The notes under the pieces are model-generated. The model worked only from the letters and a program-made list of their open reading frames with translations, searched no databases and had not been told where the DNA came from. A stretch of DNA of 11,371 nucleotides. Source: Bacteroidia bacterium. GTDB taxonomy: Bacteria; Bacteroidota; Bacteroidia; NS11-12g; UBA9320. Every line of letters starts with the position of its first letter. Positions within the stretch are counted from its first letter, which is position 1. The DNA lies in the NCBI GenBank assembly GCA_013042025.1, contig JABDQY010000255.1:1-11371 (forward strand), written 5' to 3'. Positions 1 through 7,054 of this stretch are shown here, piece by piece. Both the position numbers and the translations under genes were made by a program.

Positions 1-17
1 CATTAATATAATATGTT

Positions 18-425
18 TCATTTCTTAATTAAGCTATACGCGAATAGAATCCAAGCTAAGATAAATGATAAACCACCTATAGGAGCAAAAGCAGCAAATA
101 CGTTAATGTCAAGATGTAAAAGATTTCTGGTACCGTGAATTATTAAACTCACAGAGAATAATAGAATTCCAATTACTATTAACCAATTTACCCAACGATT
201 GAATTTAGAGAATTGATTGAAGACTAGATTTATTAAAATTAATCCTAATCCATGAATAATCATATATCTCAAACCAGTTTGATATGTTTTTAAGTCTTTT
301 GAAGACAAATGTGGCTCTAATCCATGTGCTCCAAATGCACCTAATATGACATATATACTACAAATTAGGGCACCTATTACTATCCAGTGAATTGCTTTTT
401 GGTCAGAAAACATAACTTTGTTCAT
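18..425 (-). CDS. DUF423 family small integral membrane protein
   Basis: This is a 135-residue, almost wholly hydrophobic protein with four likely membrane spans. It matches the DUF423 (YgdD-like) family by its GAFGAHGL motif after the first span, a TGLRYMIIHGLGL motif at the second, and an APIGGLSFILAW motif leading into the last span. Length is normal for the family, whose biochemical role is not established. I chose the ATG at 425. A TTG at 428 would add one residue but is a poor start, and an ATG at 413 (MFSDQK...) is a shorter alternative. A perfect Bacteroidota -7 element (TAATTTTG, 437 to 430) ends four bases before the ATG at 425, so the transcript may be leaderless. The gene diverges from the lipoprotein gene with only 21 bases between the two start codons. 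Family assignment is firm; function is unknown. Confidence 0.88.
   Translation of the reverse strand: MNKVMFSDQKAIHWIVIGALICSIYVILGAFGAHGLEPHLSSKDLKTYQTGLRYMIIHGLGLILINLVFNQFSKFNRWVNWLIVIGILLFSVSLIIHGTRNLLHLDINVFAAFAPIGGLSFILAWILFAYSLIKK
413..420 (+). promoter_or_regulatory. -7 promoter element for the lipoprotein/DUF5723/FKBP operon
   Basis: The plus strand reads TAACTTTG, a full match to TAnnTTTG. A TTG at 392-394 lies 18 bases upstream, which fits the Flavobacterium-type TTG...TAnnTTTG arrangement. Transcription would start near 426-428, giving a leader of about 20 bases before the ATG at 447. The element lies inside the 5' end of the opposing DUF423 coding sequence, so the two divergent promoters overlap. 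Confidence 0.55.
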
Positions 426-429
426 CAAT

Positions 430-437
430 CAAAATTA
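430..437 (-). promoter_or_regulatory. -7 promoter element for the DUF423 gene
   Basis: On the minus strand the bases read TAATTTTG, a full match to the TAnnTTTG element of the Bacteroidota primary sigma factor. It ends four bases upstream of the ATG at 425. No clear TTG-type -33 element is visible; the upstream spacer is T-rich. Transcription would begin at or within a base or two of the start codon. Confidence 0.5.
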
Positions 438-446
438 ACCATTTAA

Positions 447-2069
447 ATGAAAAAAATACTTGCATTATTAGTTGTAGTAATGCTGTTTGGGTCTTGTATA
501 AAAGAAATTACAGATACCATTGACAAAGCTACTAAAACCAATGGAGTAAAGTGGAGTCCACATATTGCACTGCCCCTGGTATATTCAGAACTTAAAGTAA
601 CTGATATCCTCGAAGAAACGGGTGATTTGAAGTACATCCGAGTTGAAAACGATGGAAGCTTAACTGCAATTTATAGTGACGAACTAGTTTCTAAAACTGC
701 GGAAGATATTATAAATCTCACTGACCAAAACTATGGTGAAACGTTCAATCTAACAGCAGGAGAGCTCGCAACTTTAAATACGAATGGACAGGTTGTAGTT
801 TCATATAACCGAACTTTTGATTATGTATTTAGCAGTGATGAAATTGACAAAGTTCATTTAAAAACAGGAGATATAGATCTATCCATCTCAACAACCTTAC
901 AACACGATGTAAGTATGAGAATGATTCTTCCAGAAATGAAAAAAAGTGCAATTGGCTTTGATGAAACTATTGCAGCCAATTATTCGGGAACGTTGCCAAA
1001 TCAAAGTTCATCTAATATCGATATAACTGATTATATAGCTGATTTTACAAAAACACCTCAAGGACATTCTCAAATTGATGCAACAATCGAATTAACCATA
1101 ACCAAGCAAGGGTCAAATCCAATTGGGGCTTTAGAATCAGTTAGCTTTACAATGGATTTAACCAACCAAGGTTTCCATGAAGTGCATGGATACTTCGGGA
1201 GTGATGACTTTTCAAATGGTATTCAAACCTTGAATCTATCAGTATTCAATAATTCCTCGAGTGGTTCTTTTACAATAGCAGATCCTCGAGTAAAATTAGT
1301 TTTTGAAAATTCATTTGGTGTACCTATAGATGCAAACATTATTCAGTTTGATGGAACAAATTCATCATTTAACACCGTTTCATTAACGGGCTATCCATCT
1401 CCTTTACCAATTCCAAATCTTACACTGGCGGATATTGGTCAATCGAAAAGAGATTCGTTCACATTGGATAAAAACAATAGTAATCTTCCTGCTTACATTA
1501 ATAACAGACCTCATGAAAATGTTTATGAAGTTCAAGTTATTTCCAACCCTTCGGGTCCTTCAGTACGGAATTGGTTTACAGATGATTCAAAATTGAAGCT
1601 TATAGTAGATATAGAAGTTCCGTTGCATGGAACAGCGAAAGACTATGAAGTTGAAAGAAGACAACCTTTTGAATTTGAGTTGGAAGAAGCAGATCAAGTA
1701 GAAGAGATTATGTTACGCTTGCATTCAGAAAATGGTTTCCCGGTTGATATAGCTACCCAAATTTATTTTGAGGATACGACAACCTACACGGTTCTGGATT
1801 CTTTACTAACAACAGATTTGTTAATTATGCCAGCAGCAGATGTGGATGGAAATGGAAGAGTAAATCAGATAAATCCCAAAACAATAGATGTTGTTTTTGA
1901 TGCAGCTCGAACTGATTTAATCATGCAGGCAAATAGAGTTCGGATAGTAGCTCGATTTAATACTACAACAATTGGAGGATCTCAGCCAGATGTTAAGTTT
2001 TACGAAGAGTATCAACTATTGCTTCAGTTAGGAGTGCAAGCTAAATTATTGTTAAATCAAGAATTGTAA
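447..2069 (+). CDS. Large hypothetical Bacteroidota lipoprotein
   Basis: This 540-residue protein starts with a lipoprotein signal peptide: two lysines, a hydrophobic stretch, then lipobox FGSC with the acylated cysteine at residue 17. Lipidation at an envelope membrane is therefore expected. The mature N-terminus carries a WSPHIALPL segment around residues 36-44. The rest looks beta-rich with many Thr, Ser and Asn residues, and I see no catalytic motif. Residues 465-473 (DVDGNGRVN) resemble a short calcium-binding loop, but a single copy is weak evidence. It is the first gene of a five-gene plus-strand operon; the DUF5723 gene follows after five bases. That pairing suggests it works with the outer-membrane protein downstream, which is inference. 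There is no Shine-Dalgarno sequence before the ATG. I do not recognise a characterised family. Confidence 0.85.
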   Translation: MKKILALLVVVMLFGSCIKEITDTIDKATKTNGVKWSPHIALPLVYSELKVTDILEETGDLKYIRVENDGSLTAIYSDELVSKTAEDIINLTDQNYGETFNLTAGELATLNTNGQVVVSYNRTFDYVFSSDEIDKVHLKTGDIDLSISTTLQHDVSMRMILPEMKKSAIGFDETIAANYSGTLPNQSSSNIDITDYIADFTKTPQGHSQIDATIELTITKQGSNPIGALESVSFTMDLTNQGFHEVHGYFGSDDFSNGIQTLNLSVFNNSSSGSFTIADPRVKLVFENSFGVPIDANIIQFDGTNSSFNTVSLTGYPSPLPIPNLTLADIGQSKRDSFTLDKNNSNLPAYINNRPHENVYEVQVISNPSGPSVRNWFTDDSKLKLIVDIEVPLHGTAKDYEVERRQPFEFELEEADQVEEIMLRLHSENGFPVDIATQIYFEDTTTYTVLDSLLTTDLLIMPAADVDGNGRVNQINPKTIDVVFDAARTDLIMQANRVRIVARFNTTTIGGSQPDVKFYEEYQLLLQLGVQAKLLLNQEL

Positions 2070-2074
2070 GAACC

Positions 2075-3457
2075 ATGAAAAAATTATTATTAATACTACT
2101 GATTGGTTCTAGTTTCGGATTGCATGCCCAAAGCAATCTAACCTTGTATCATATGGAAACCTTACCGCAGCGATTACAAGCAAATCCAGCCCAAGATCCA
2201 GATTGTCAATGGTATCTTGGAATGCCTGGGATTTCTTCAGTTGATTTCAATTTCAATAGTAATGGATTAGCTTTAGGTAAGATTAATGACGCCTTTATAC
2301 CAAGAACCAATTCAGATTCTTTCACATTTGATATTACCAAACTTTCTAATCTCTTAGATAAGGAAACCTTTATCAATATTGGAGTGAATCAAGACTGGAT
2401 TAACTTTGGATTTAGAGTAAACAAAAGCTTGTTTACTTTTAACGTTACAGAAAAGGTAAAAACCCGAGTAAGTGTACCAGGTGACTTTTTCACCTTTGTC
2501 TTTGAAGGCAACGGAGGTAATAATTTAGGAAAGACATTTGATTTCGACTGGGGTGTAGACGTCTTACATACGAGAGAGTATGCTCTTGGTTATCAAAGAA
2601 GTTTACTGGATGATCGATTAAGAGTAGGTGGTAGACTAAAATATGTATATGGCTTACTTGCTGTTAATACAGAAAGAAATGATTTGAAATTTACAACCGA
2701 TCCCGAATCATTTGCCCTGAATATAGAATCCGATCTGAAAGTGAATATGGCATCATCATATTTACAGATGGGTCCAGGTACTATTGAACCTGACCCAATA
2801 AAGGCAGCCTTTGGAGCTGATAATAAGGGGTGGGGATTTGATTTGGGAGCTAGTTTTGATTTAACCAATAGAATTACATTAAGTGCTAGTTTGGTGGATA
2901 TGGGTCAATTGTATTGGAAAGAAAATACGGTTAACTATCAATCTACAAATCCTGGTGCTTCTTTTGAGTTTAGAGGTGTTGATATAAAAGATTATATAGG
3001 TGATTCTGCAGAATATACTGGGGGGATAGAAGAACTTGGAGATTCGTTAATAGAGGTTTTTGGATTAGATAGTGTAAATCAGAACTTCACCACAACACTC
3101 TTAGGAGAGTTTTATATTGGTGGGACATTTAAGCTAACTGAAAAACATAAAGCAGGTGCATTGTTTTACGGAAGTTTCTATAACAGAAATTTCTATCCTG
3201 CATTAACCCTGTCTTGGAATTCGAAATTTGGCAGAGTATTAGGCTTGAGTGCAAGTTATACAATGATGCGAGGAAGTTTCACAAATCTAGGCCTTGGTTT
3301 AAGTTTCAATGCTGGTCCTGAACAACTTTATTTTGTTAGCGATAATCTAATAGGGGCGGCCACTGGAAATGTGAAAAATTTAAGTATACGGTTTGGATGG
3401 AATCATACGTTCGGAAGAAAGAAAAGAGAAGAGAAAAAAAATGAACCTAAAACATAG
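2075..3457 (+). CDS. DUF5723 family outer-membrane beta-barrel-like protein
   Basis: The product has 460 residues, with a Sec signal peptide (MKKLLLILLIGSSFG, probable cleavage after LHAQ at residue 19). The mature start holds the LQANPAQDP segment typical of DUF5723 proteins, followed by alternating polar/hydrophobic strands rich in Gly, Phe and Tyr, as in outer-membrane beta-barrels. Late segments such as LGLSASYTMMRGSF and LSIRFGWNHTFG look like terminal strands. The extreme C-terminus is a charged, lysine-rich tail. The family is widespread in Bacteroidota and has no settled function; porin or secretion-related roles are possible. The ATG lies five bases after the stop of the upstream lipoprotein gene. 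The gene's last 17 bases overlap the start of the FKBP gene, so translation of the two is probably coupled. Confidence 0.82.
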   Translation: MKKLLLILLIGSSFGLHAQSNLTLYHMETLPQRLQANPAQDPDCQWYLGMPGISSVDFNFNSNGLALGKINDAFIPRTNSDSFTFDITKLSNLLDKETFINIGVNQDWINFGFRVNKSLFTFNVTEKVKTRVSVPGDFFTFVFEGNGGNNLGKTFDFDWGVDVLHTREYALGYQRSLLDDRLRVGGRLKYVYGLLAVNTERNDLKFTTDPESFALNIESDLKVNMASSYLQMGPGTIEPDPIKAAFGADNKGWGFDLGASFDLTNRITLSASLVDMGQLYWKENTVNYQSTNPGASFEFRGVDIKDYIGDSAEYTGGIEELGDSLIEVFGLDSVNQNFTTTLLGEFYIGGTFKLTEKHKAGALFYGSFYNRNFYPALTLSWNSKFGRVLGLSASYTMMRGSFTNLGLGLSFNAGPEQLYFVSDNLIGAATGNVKNLSIRFGWNHTFGRKKREEKKNEPKT

Positions 3458-3917
3458 TATAAATTTATCTCAAATATTTCTTATGGTCTTTTTGTTTGCT
3501 GCATTTAGTGGTTGTAAAAAAGATCAATTCGAATCGGATGAGAATACCATAAAAGACTATCTCGCAGCCAATAATTTGACCGCTGAAAGAACGGAAGAAG
3601 GACTTTATTACATCATAACTCGAGTTGGTACAGGCGATAATCCAACAGTGGGTGATAAAGTTACGATTCACTACAAGGGATATCTTACAAACGGTAATAT
3701 TTTCGACTCTTCGTATGATAGAGGTGAAAAGTCAACCTTTTCATTAGCTAATCTAATCGAAGGATGGAAAATTGGGCTTCCTCTTCTTAAAGAGGGTGGA
3801 AGTGGAACCTTCCTAATTCCTTCCAGTCTCGGATATGGTGAAAACCCGCCAAGCGGATCTATCATTGGAGAAAATGAAGTGCTTTTGTTTGATATTGAAC
3901 TTTTTGAAATACAATAA
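3441..3917 (+). CDS. FKBP-type peptidyl-prolyl cis-trans isomerase lipoprotein
   Basis: This 158-residue protein should catalyse cis-trans isomerisation of prolyl bonds in envelope proteins. It has a lipoprotein signal with lipobox FSGC and lipidated Cys25, followed by a KKD-containing segment, a linker to about residue 50, and one FKBP domain to the C-terminus. The pocket residues known from human FKBP12 are all identifiable: Y78, F88, D89, F100, L105, I106, W109, Y132 and F150. An active fold is therefore expected. I placed the start at the ATG at 3441, because the in-frame ATG at 3393 would put 16 mostly charged residues before the signal peptide. The gene overlaps the DUF5723 gene by 17 bases and precedes the first microprotein gene by two. 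It could be a dedicated foldase for its operon partners. It resembles the gliding protein GldI only in being an FKBP lipoprotein, so I do not use that name. Confidence 0.9.
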   Translation: MNLKHSINLSQIFLMVFLFAAFSGCKKDQFESDENTIKDYLAANNLTAERTEEGLYYIITRVGTGDNPTVGDKVTIHYKGYLTNGNIFDSSYDRGEKSTFSLANLIEGWKIGLPLLKEGGSGTFLIPSSLGYGENPPSGSIIGENEVLLFDIELFEIQ

Positions 3918-3919
3918 TT

Positions 3920-4030
3920 ATGAATGATATATCACCTCTTCTATTGCTTGTTATAAGCACAGTTCTTTTGATAGGTCTTGTTTATGGATCTTATAAACTG
4001 CTAATCTATTTACTTAAAAATCGCAAATGA
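3920..4030 (+). CDS. Single-span membrane microprotein (36 aa)
   Basis: This 36-residue ORF begins MNDISP, has one hydrophobic segment (about residues 7-31) and ends in a basic LKNRK tail. That predicts an inner-membrane protein with its C-terminus in the cytoplasm. It starts two bases after the FKBP stop codon, and its own stop overlaps the next start in an ATGA arrangement. This packing, together with the clear membrane-protein composition, is why I treat it as a real gene despite its length. I do not recognise a family. Its shape recalls small subunits of membrane complexes (CydX- or CcoQ-like sizes), but I see no specific motif and make no such claim. Confidence 0.6.
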   Translation: MNDISPLLLLVISTVLLIGLVYGSYKLLIYLLKNRK

Positions 4031-4149
4031 CACTGTTAAACTTTGCTGGAGATTATAGTAGCTGGTACATCGTTCGGATGTTCTTTTGGGCCGTTGTGAT
4101 TTTCGTAATTGTATATTCAATTATTAAAGCAAGAAACCGCAGAAACTAG
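4027..4149 (+). CDS. Single-span membrane microprotein (40 aa)
   Basis: This 40-residue ORF starts in the ATGA overlap with the preceding microprotein gene. It has a short polar, aromatic N-terminus (NFAGDYSSWY), one hydrophobic span of roughly residues 14-33 with two tryptophans near its outer half, and a strongly basic tail (KARNRRN). The pattern predicts an N-out, C-in inner-membrane protein. It ends the plus-strand operon. Its TAG stop sits on the palindrome CTAG (4146-4149), which is also the stop codon of the converging miaA gene. The family is not recognised. The two tandem microproteins share topology but no obvious sequence identity, so they look like partners rather than duplicates. 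Confidence 0.6.
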   Translation: MTLLNFAGDYSSWYIVRMFFWAVVIFVIVYSIIKARNRRN

Positions 4150-5036
4150 GAAGGAATATGGTTTAGAAGTTCTTCTACACTTGTATTTATTTTAACGAAA
4201 TTTCCTTGATTTCGAAACCAGGTGAGTTGTCGTTTTGCATAATTCCGTGTGTTCTGTTTAATTTTTTCAATGCATTTTTCTTTACTCCAGTTTCCATCAA
4301 AATATTCGAAAAACTCTTTGTAACCAACAGTTTGTAAGGCGTTTAAGTCTTTGTGAGCGTGAAGAGTTCGAGCTTCTTCTTCTAAGCCTTCTTCAAGCAT
4401 TGAATCCACACGAGTGTTAATTCGACGGTACAATTCTTCCCGATCTCTATCAAGATAGAAGCAAAATGTGTTGTAGTTCCTTGAAACTTTGTTTTGCAAT
4501 GTAGTGGAAGGTTCCTGCATAGCTATTTCAATAGCTCGAATTAAACGTTGTGGGTTGCTGGCATTTTCTTTTGTAATAACTAGGTTTAATGAATTTGCTT
4601 TCTGTTGTAGGGCTTCAATACCGGAAGCATTCAATAGAGCATTAAGCTCTTCTCGAAGAGCCTTGTTTTTTGGAGGCAAAGGATCTAATCCTTCAATTGC
4701 AGCCTTAATGTATAACCCTGTACCACCAGTCATTACTACAACTTTGTGCTTTAAAAAAAGCTTTTCAAGCAATGAATTTACTTCTGTTTCATAATTTCCG
4801 GCATTATACTCTTCAAAGATGCTATGTGATGCAATAAAATGGTGTTTTACCGTTTGAAGTTCGTCTTCAGAGGGTCGAGCAACTCCAATATTAAGCTCTT
4901 TGAATAGCTGTCTTGAGTCACACGAAATAATTTCTGTATTGAAATGCTGTGCAACTTGAATTGCAAATGAAGTTTTACCAACGGCTGTTGGTCCGGCAAT
5001 AACAATAAGTGTTCCTTTATTCAGGTGCTCCGTCAT
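4146..5036 (-). CDS. miaA: tRNA dimethylallyltransferase MiaA
   Basis: This 296-residue cytoplasmic enzyme transfers the dimethylallyl group of DMAPP to N6 of adenine 37 in tRNAs reading UNN codons, the first step of (ms2)i6A synthesis. It shows the P-loop GPTAVGKTS (residues 15-23), the DSRQ motif (40-43) containing the catalytic aspartate, GGTGLYIKA (104-112), the NPQRLIRAIEI helix and the QTVGYKEF motif. Near the C-terminus is KRQLTWFRNQ, typical of the tRNA-binding part. Length is normal. The ATG at 5036 overlaps the end of the upstream pRiA4b-like gene by 20 bases, so the two are probably translationally coupled. The stop codon overlaps the last codon of a converging microprotein gene. 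No terminator-like hairpin with a T-tract is seen at the convergence. Confidence 0.97.
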   Translation of the reverse strand: MTEHLNKGTLIVIAGPTAVGKTSFAIQVAQHFNTEIISCDSRQLFKELNIGVARPSEDELQTVKHHFIASHSIFEEYNAGNYETEVNSLLEKLFLKHKVVVMTGGTGLYIKAAIEGLDPLPPKNKALREELNALLNASGIEALQQKANSLNLVITKENASNPQRLIRAIEIAMQEPSTTLQNKVSRNYNTFCFYLDRDREELYRRINTRVDSMLEEGLEEEARTLHAHKDLNALQTVGYKEFFEYFDGNWSKEKCIEKIKQNTRNYAKRQLTWFRNQGNFVKINTSVEELLNHIPS

Positions 5037-5625
5037 TTATCTGAGATTCATCAATTTCAGACTCATCCACCTGATCACCAAAAAGATTGAATTCGTTTTT
5101 TTCATCTTCCTCCTCGTCTTCTTCCTCTTCTTCCTCTTCGTCGTCTGTTAGTCCTTCAATTAACTCATCTGCCTCTTTAAAAAGCTTTGCTGAGGGGTCA
5201 TCTATTACTGTTTTAGGATCAATAAATTGTTTTGGTGCAGGACCGATGCTTTTGAACAAATCTGGGTATTCCTTGCCAGGTTCTGCCTTAAAAAGCTTCA
5301 TTAGTTCAGCTCTTAAGTGCCAATCACCACCACCTGCATCGTAGATGTACAAAAATTTCTGGTGCGGGTCATCTATAAATTTACCTAGCTCTGAGGCTCC
5401 TGCAGCTTTTGCATTTGGTTTAGGATCGGTGCAGAATTCTTCTCCTGGTCTCCAATTGTCATTTGATTTATAAAATGATGCAGACTTTAAATTATCAAAA
5501 TTGATAGCTTTTTGAATGGTGTTATGAAAATCCCTAAATGTGTTTTTAAACCCAACATCTATGATACGTTCTATATCATCAACATCTTCAAAAGTTACTC
5601 TAAATCTAAACACCAAATTACTCAT
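5017..5625 (-). CDS. Plasmid pRiA4b ORF-3-like family protein with acidic tail
   Basis: This 202-residue protein matches the pRiA4b ORF-3-like family (often labelled 'IS1096 passenger TnpR'). It shows the N-terminal strand FRFRVTF, the FHNTIQKAINF helix, the FYKSNDNW strand and the signature FLYIYDAGGGDWHLRAEL at about residues 91-108. The family has no established biochemical activity. The domain ends near residue 135. The remaining third is low-complexity and acidic, with residues 161-175 reading DDEEEEEEEDEEEDE, and is probably disordered. The gene overlaps cca by eight bases (ATGAGTAA) and miaA by 20, so it sits inside a tRNA-processing operon. No transposase or inverted repeats occur nearby, so the mobile-element label should not be read as evidence of transposition here. 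Confidence 0.85.
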   Translation of the reverse strand: MSNLVFRFRVTFEDVDDIERIIDVGFKNTFRDFHNTIQKAINFDNLKSASFYKSNDNWRPGEEFCTDPKPNAKAAGASELGKFIDDPHQKFLYIYDAGGGDWHLRAELMKLFKAEPGKEYPDLFKSIGPAPKQFIDPKTVIDDPSAKLFKEADELIEGLTDDEEEEEEEDEEEDEKNEFNLFGDQVDESEIDESQINDGAPE

Positions 5626-7027
5626 GACTTTGCAAACCTATGCTTTTTCCTTTTTCGATTACAAATTTATATGCTTCATCGTAATTATTTGAAATTACTC
5701 CGTCAAGAACTGCATCCTTTAAAGCATTTTTTATAATTCCTATTTCTTTTCCTGCTCCTATATTGAAGATTTTCATAATCTCACTACCATCAATAACGGG
5801 TTGCCAGTTGCGAATACGATCTCGTTCTTCAACTTTTTCAATATTCTCTTCAACTAAAACCAAGTTTGCTTGAAAACGGTTTTCTTTCTCTTTGTTTTTC
5901 GTGGTAATGTCACTCTTACAAAGAAGCATTAAATCGTTTAAATCATCGCCGGCATCGAAAATCAATCTGCGAATGGCAGAATCTGATATGTTTTCTTTTG
6001 TTAGTGCTATAGGTCGTAAGTGCAGCTTTACCAAGTTTTGAACTCTTCTCATAGGTTCTCCAAGGGGTAGTTTCAATCTTCTAAATATTGGCCTTACCAT
6101 TCTACTTCCTTTATCTTCATGTCCATGGAATGTCCATCCATCACCCGGTACAAAACGTTTTGTATTTGGTTTTGCTATGTCGTGCATTATAGCTGCCCAT
6201 CGCACCCATAGATCATCTGTTTGGTCACATGTTTGATCCAATACTTGCAGTGTATGGTAGAAATTGTCTTTATGACCTTTGCCCTCTCGAATTTCAACAC
6301 CTTGGAGCTTGACCATTTCAGGAAAAAAATGATGCAACATTTTGGTGTCAAATAAGAGCTTAAAACCTACACTCGGTTTCTTGCTTTTAATTATTTTATT
6401 CAACTCATCTGTAATCCTTTCTTGTGAAATGATTTCTAAACGTGGTGCTTCACTTATTAATGCTGAATATGTTTTTTCTTCAATTTTAAAGTTGAGTTGC
6501 GTTGCAAATCGCACTGCTCGCATCATTCGTAACGGGTCATCACTAAAAGTTATCTTAGGTTCTAAAGGCGTCTTTAGAATTCCTGATTTGAGGTCTGATA
6601 AACCATCAAAGGTGTCTATGAGCTCACAATAATTACTTTCATTAATGCTGATAGCCAAGGAGTTAATGGTGAAATCTCTTCTGGAAATGTCGTCTAAAAA
6701 GGTGCCATCTTCAACTTTAGGTTTACGACTAGTTCTATCATAAGATTCTTTTCTAGCACCTACAAATTCAAACTCCCAATCGTCTGTTTTAATTTGAGCT
6801 GTACCAAAGTTTTTAAAAATACTGAGGTGTGATTTTGGTAGTCGTGCTTTAACTGCATATGCGAGTGTAATACCACTTCCAACAGTAACAAAATCAACAT
6901 CTTTTGATTCGCGTTTTAGAAAAATGTCTCGAACAAATCCACCAACTACAAATGACTCAAAACCTAGTTTTTTAGATTCTTCAGAGACAATTTTAAAAAT
7001 TGGATGTGATAGTTCTTTCGTAAACAC
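5618..7027 (-). CDS. cca: CCA tRNA nucleotidyltransferase with HD domain
   Basis: This class II nucleotidyltransferase builds or repairs the 3' CCA end of tRNAs. Counting from the chosen GTG start, the 469-residue protein has the head motif GGFVRD (29-34) and the metal-binding DVD (43-45). It also has the RRDFTIN motif (116-122) and the DPLRMMRAVRFATQL segment of the neck. In the second half is an HD phosphohydrolase domain with HTLQVLDQ, MHDIAKP and FHGHEDKG. I prefer the GTG at 7027 over the upstream TTG at 7036, because that TTG is part of a perfect TAnnTTTG promoter element and could hardly be transcribed. The GTG start also gives the usual short lead-in to HPIFKIVSEE. The gene heads an operon with the pRiA4b-like gene and miaA. 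It diverges from the PorP/SprF-like gene. Confidence 0.93.
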   Translation of the reverse strand: MFTKELSHPIFKIVSEESKKLGFESFVVGGFVRDIFLKRESKDVDFVTVGSGITLAYAVKARLPKSHLSIFKNFGTAQIKTDDWEFEFVGARKESYDRTSRKPKVEDGTFLDDISRRDFTINSLAISINESNYCELIDTFDGLSDLKSGILKTPLEPKITFSDDPLRMMRAVRFATQLNFKIEEKTYSALISEAPRLEIISQERITDELNKIIKSKKPSVGFKLLFDTKMLHHFFPEMVKLQGVEIREGKGHKDNFYHTLQVLDQTCDQTDDLWVRWAAIMHDIAKPNTKRFVPGDGWTFHGHEDKGSRMVRPIFRRLKLPLGEPMRRVQNLVKLHLRPIALTKENISDSAIRRLIFDAGDDLNDLMLLCKSDITTKNKEKENRFQANLVLVEENIEKVEERDRIRNWQPVIDGSEIMKIFNIGAGKEIGIIKNALKDAVLDGVISNNYDEAYKFVIEKGKSIGLQSHE

Positions 7028-7033
7028 GCTCGG

Positions 7034-7041
7034 CAAATTTA
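7034..7041 (-). promoter_or_regulatory. -7 promoter element for the cca operon
   Basis: The minus strand reads TAAATTTG, a full TAnnTTTG match, followed by six bases and the GTG at 7027. Expected transcription start is at or next to that GTG, so the mRNA should be leaderless. No convincing -33 element is seen in the 17-21 base spacer range. Confidence 0.55.
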
Positions 7042-7054
7042 GAATGAATTGTAC

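Noticed and set aside
1..3. CAT at the left edge is an ATG on the minus strand, 14 bases after the DUF423 stop.
   Set aside because: Only one codon is inside the window, so a downstream gene cannot be supported.
3393..3440. N-terminal extension of the FKBP protein by 16 residues from an upstream ATG.
   Set aside because: The extension is highly charged and would precede a well-formed lipoprotein signal; the ATG at 3441 gives a proper lipobox at residues 22-25.
3434..3441. A run of eight As at the DUF5723/FKBP overlap could permit slippage fusing the two frames.
   Set aside because: Both genes have complete ends and a fused product would bury a lipoprotein signal; there is no other sign of programmed shifting.
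4164..4177. TAGAAGTTCTTCTA inverted repeat near the convergence of the two operons, considered as a bidirectional terminator.
   Set aside because: The loop would be two bases, there is no G/C-rich stem or T-tract, and it lies inside the miaA coding sequence.
5087..5344. Serine-rich ORF on the plus strand.
   Set aside because: It is the antisense of the acidic Glu/Asp tract of the pRiA4b-like gene and has no independent gene features.
5017..5625. Mobile-element origin suggested by the 'IS1096 passenger' family label.
   Set aside because: There is no transposase, terminal inverted repeat or target duplication, and the gene overlaps both neighbours in a housekeeping operon.
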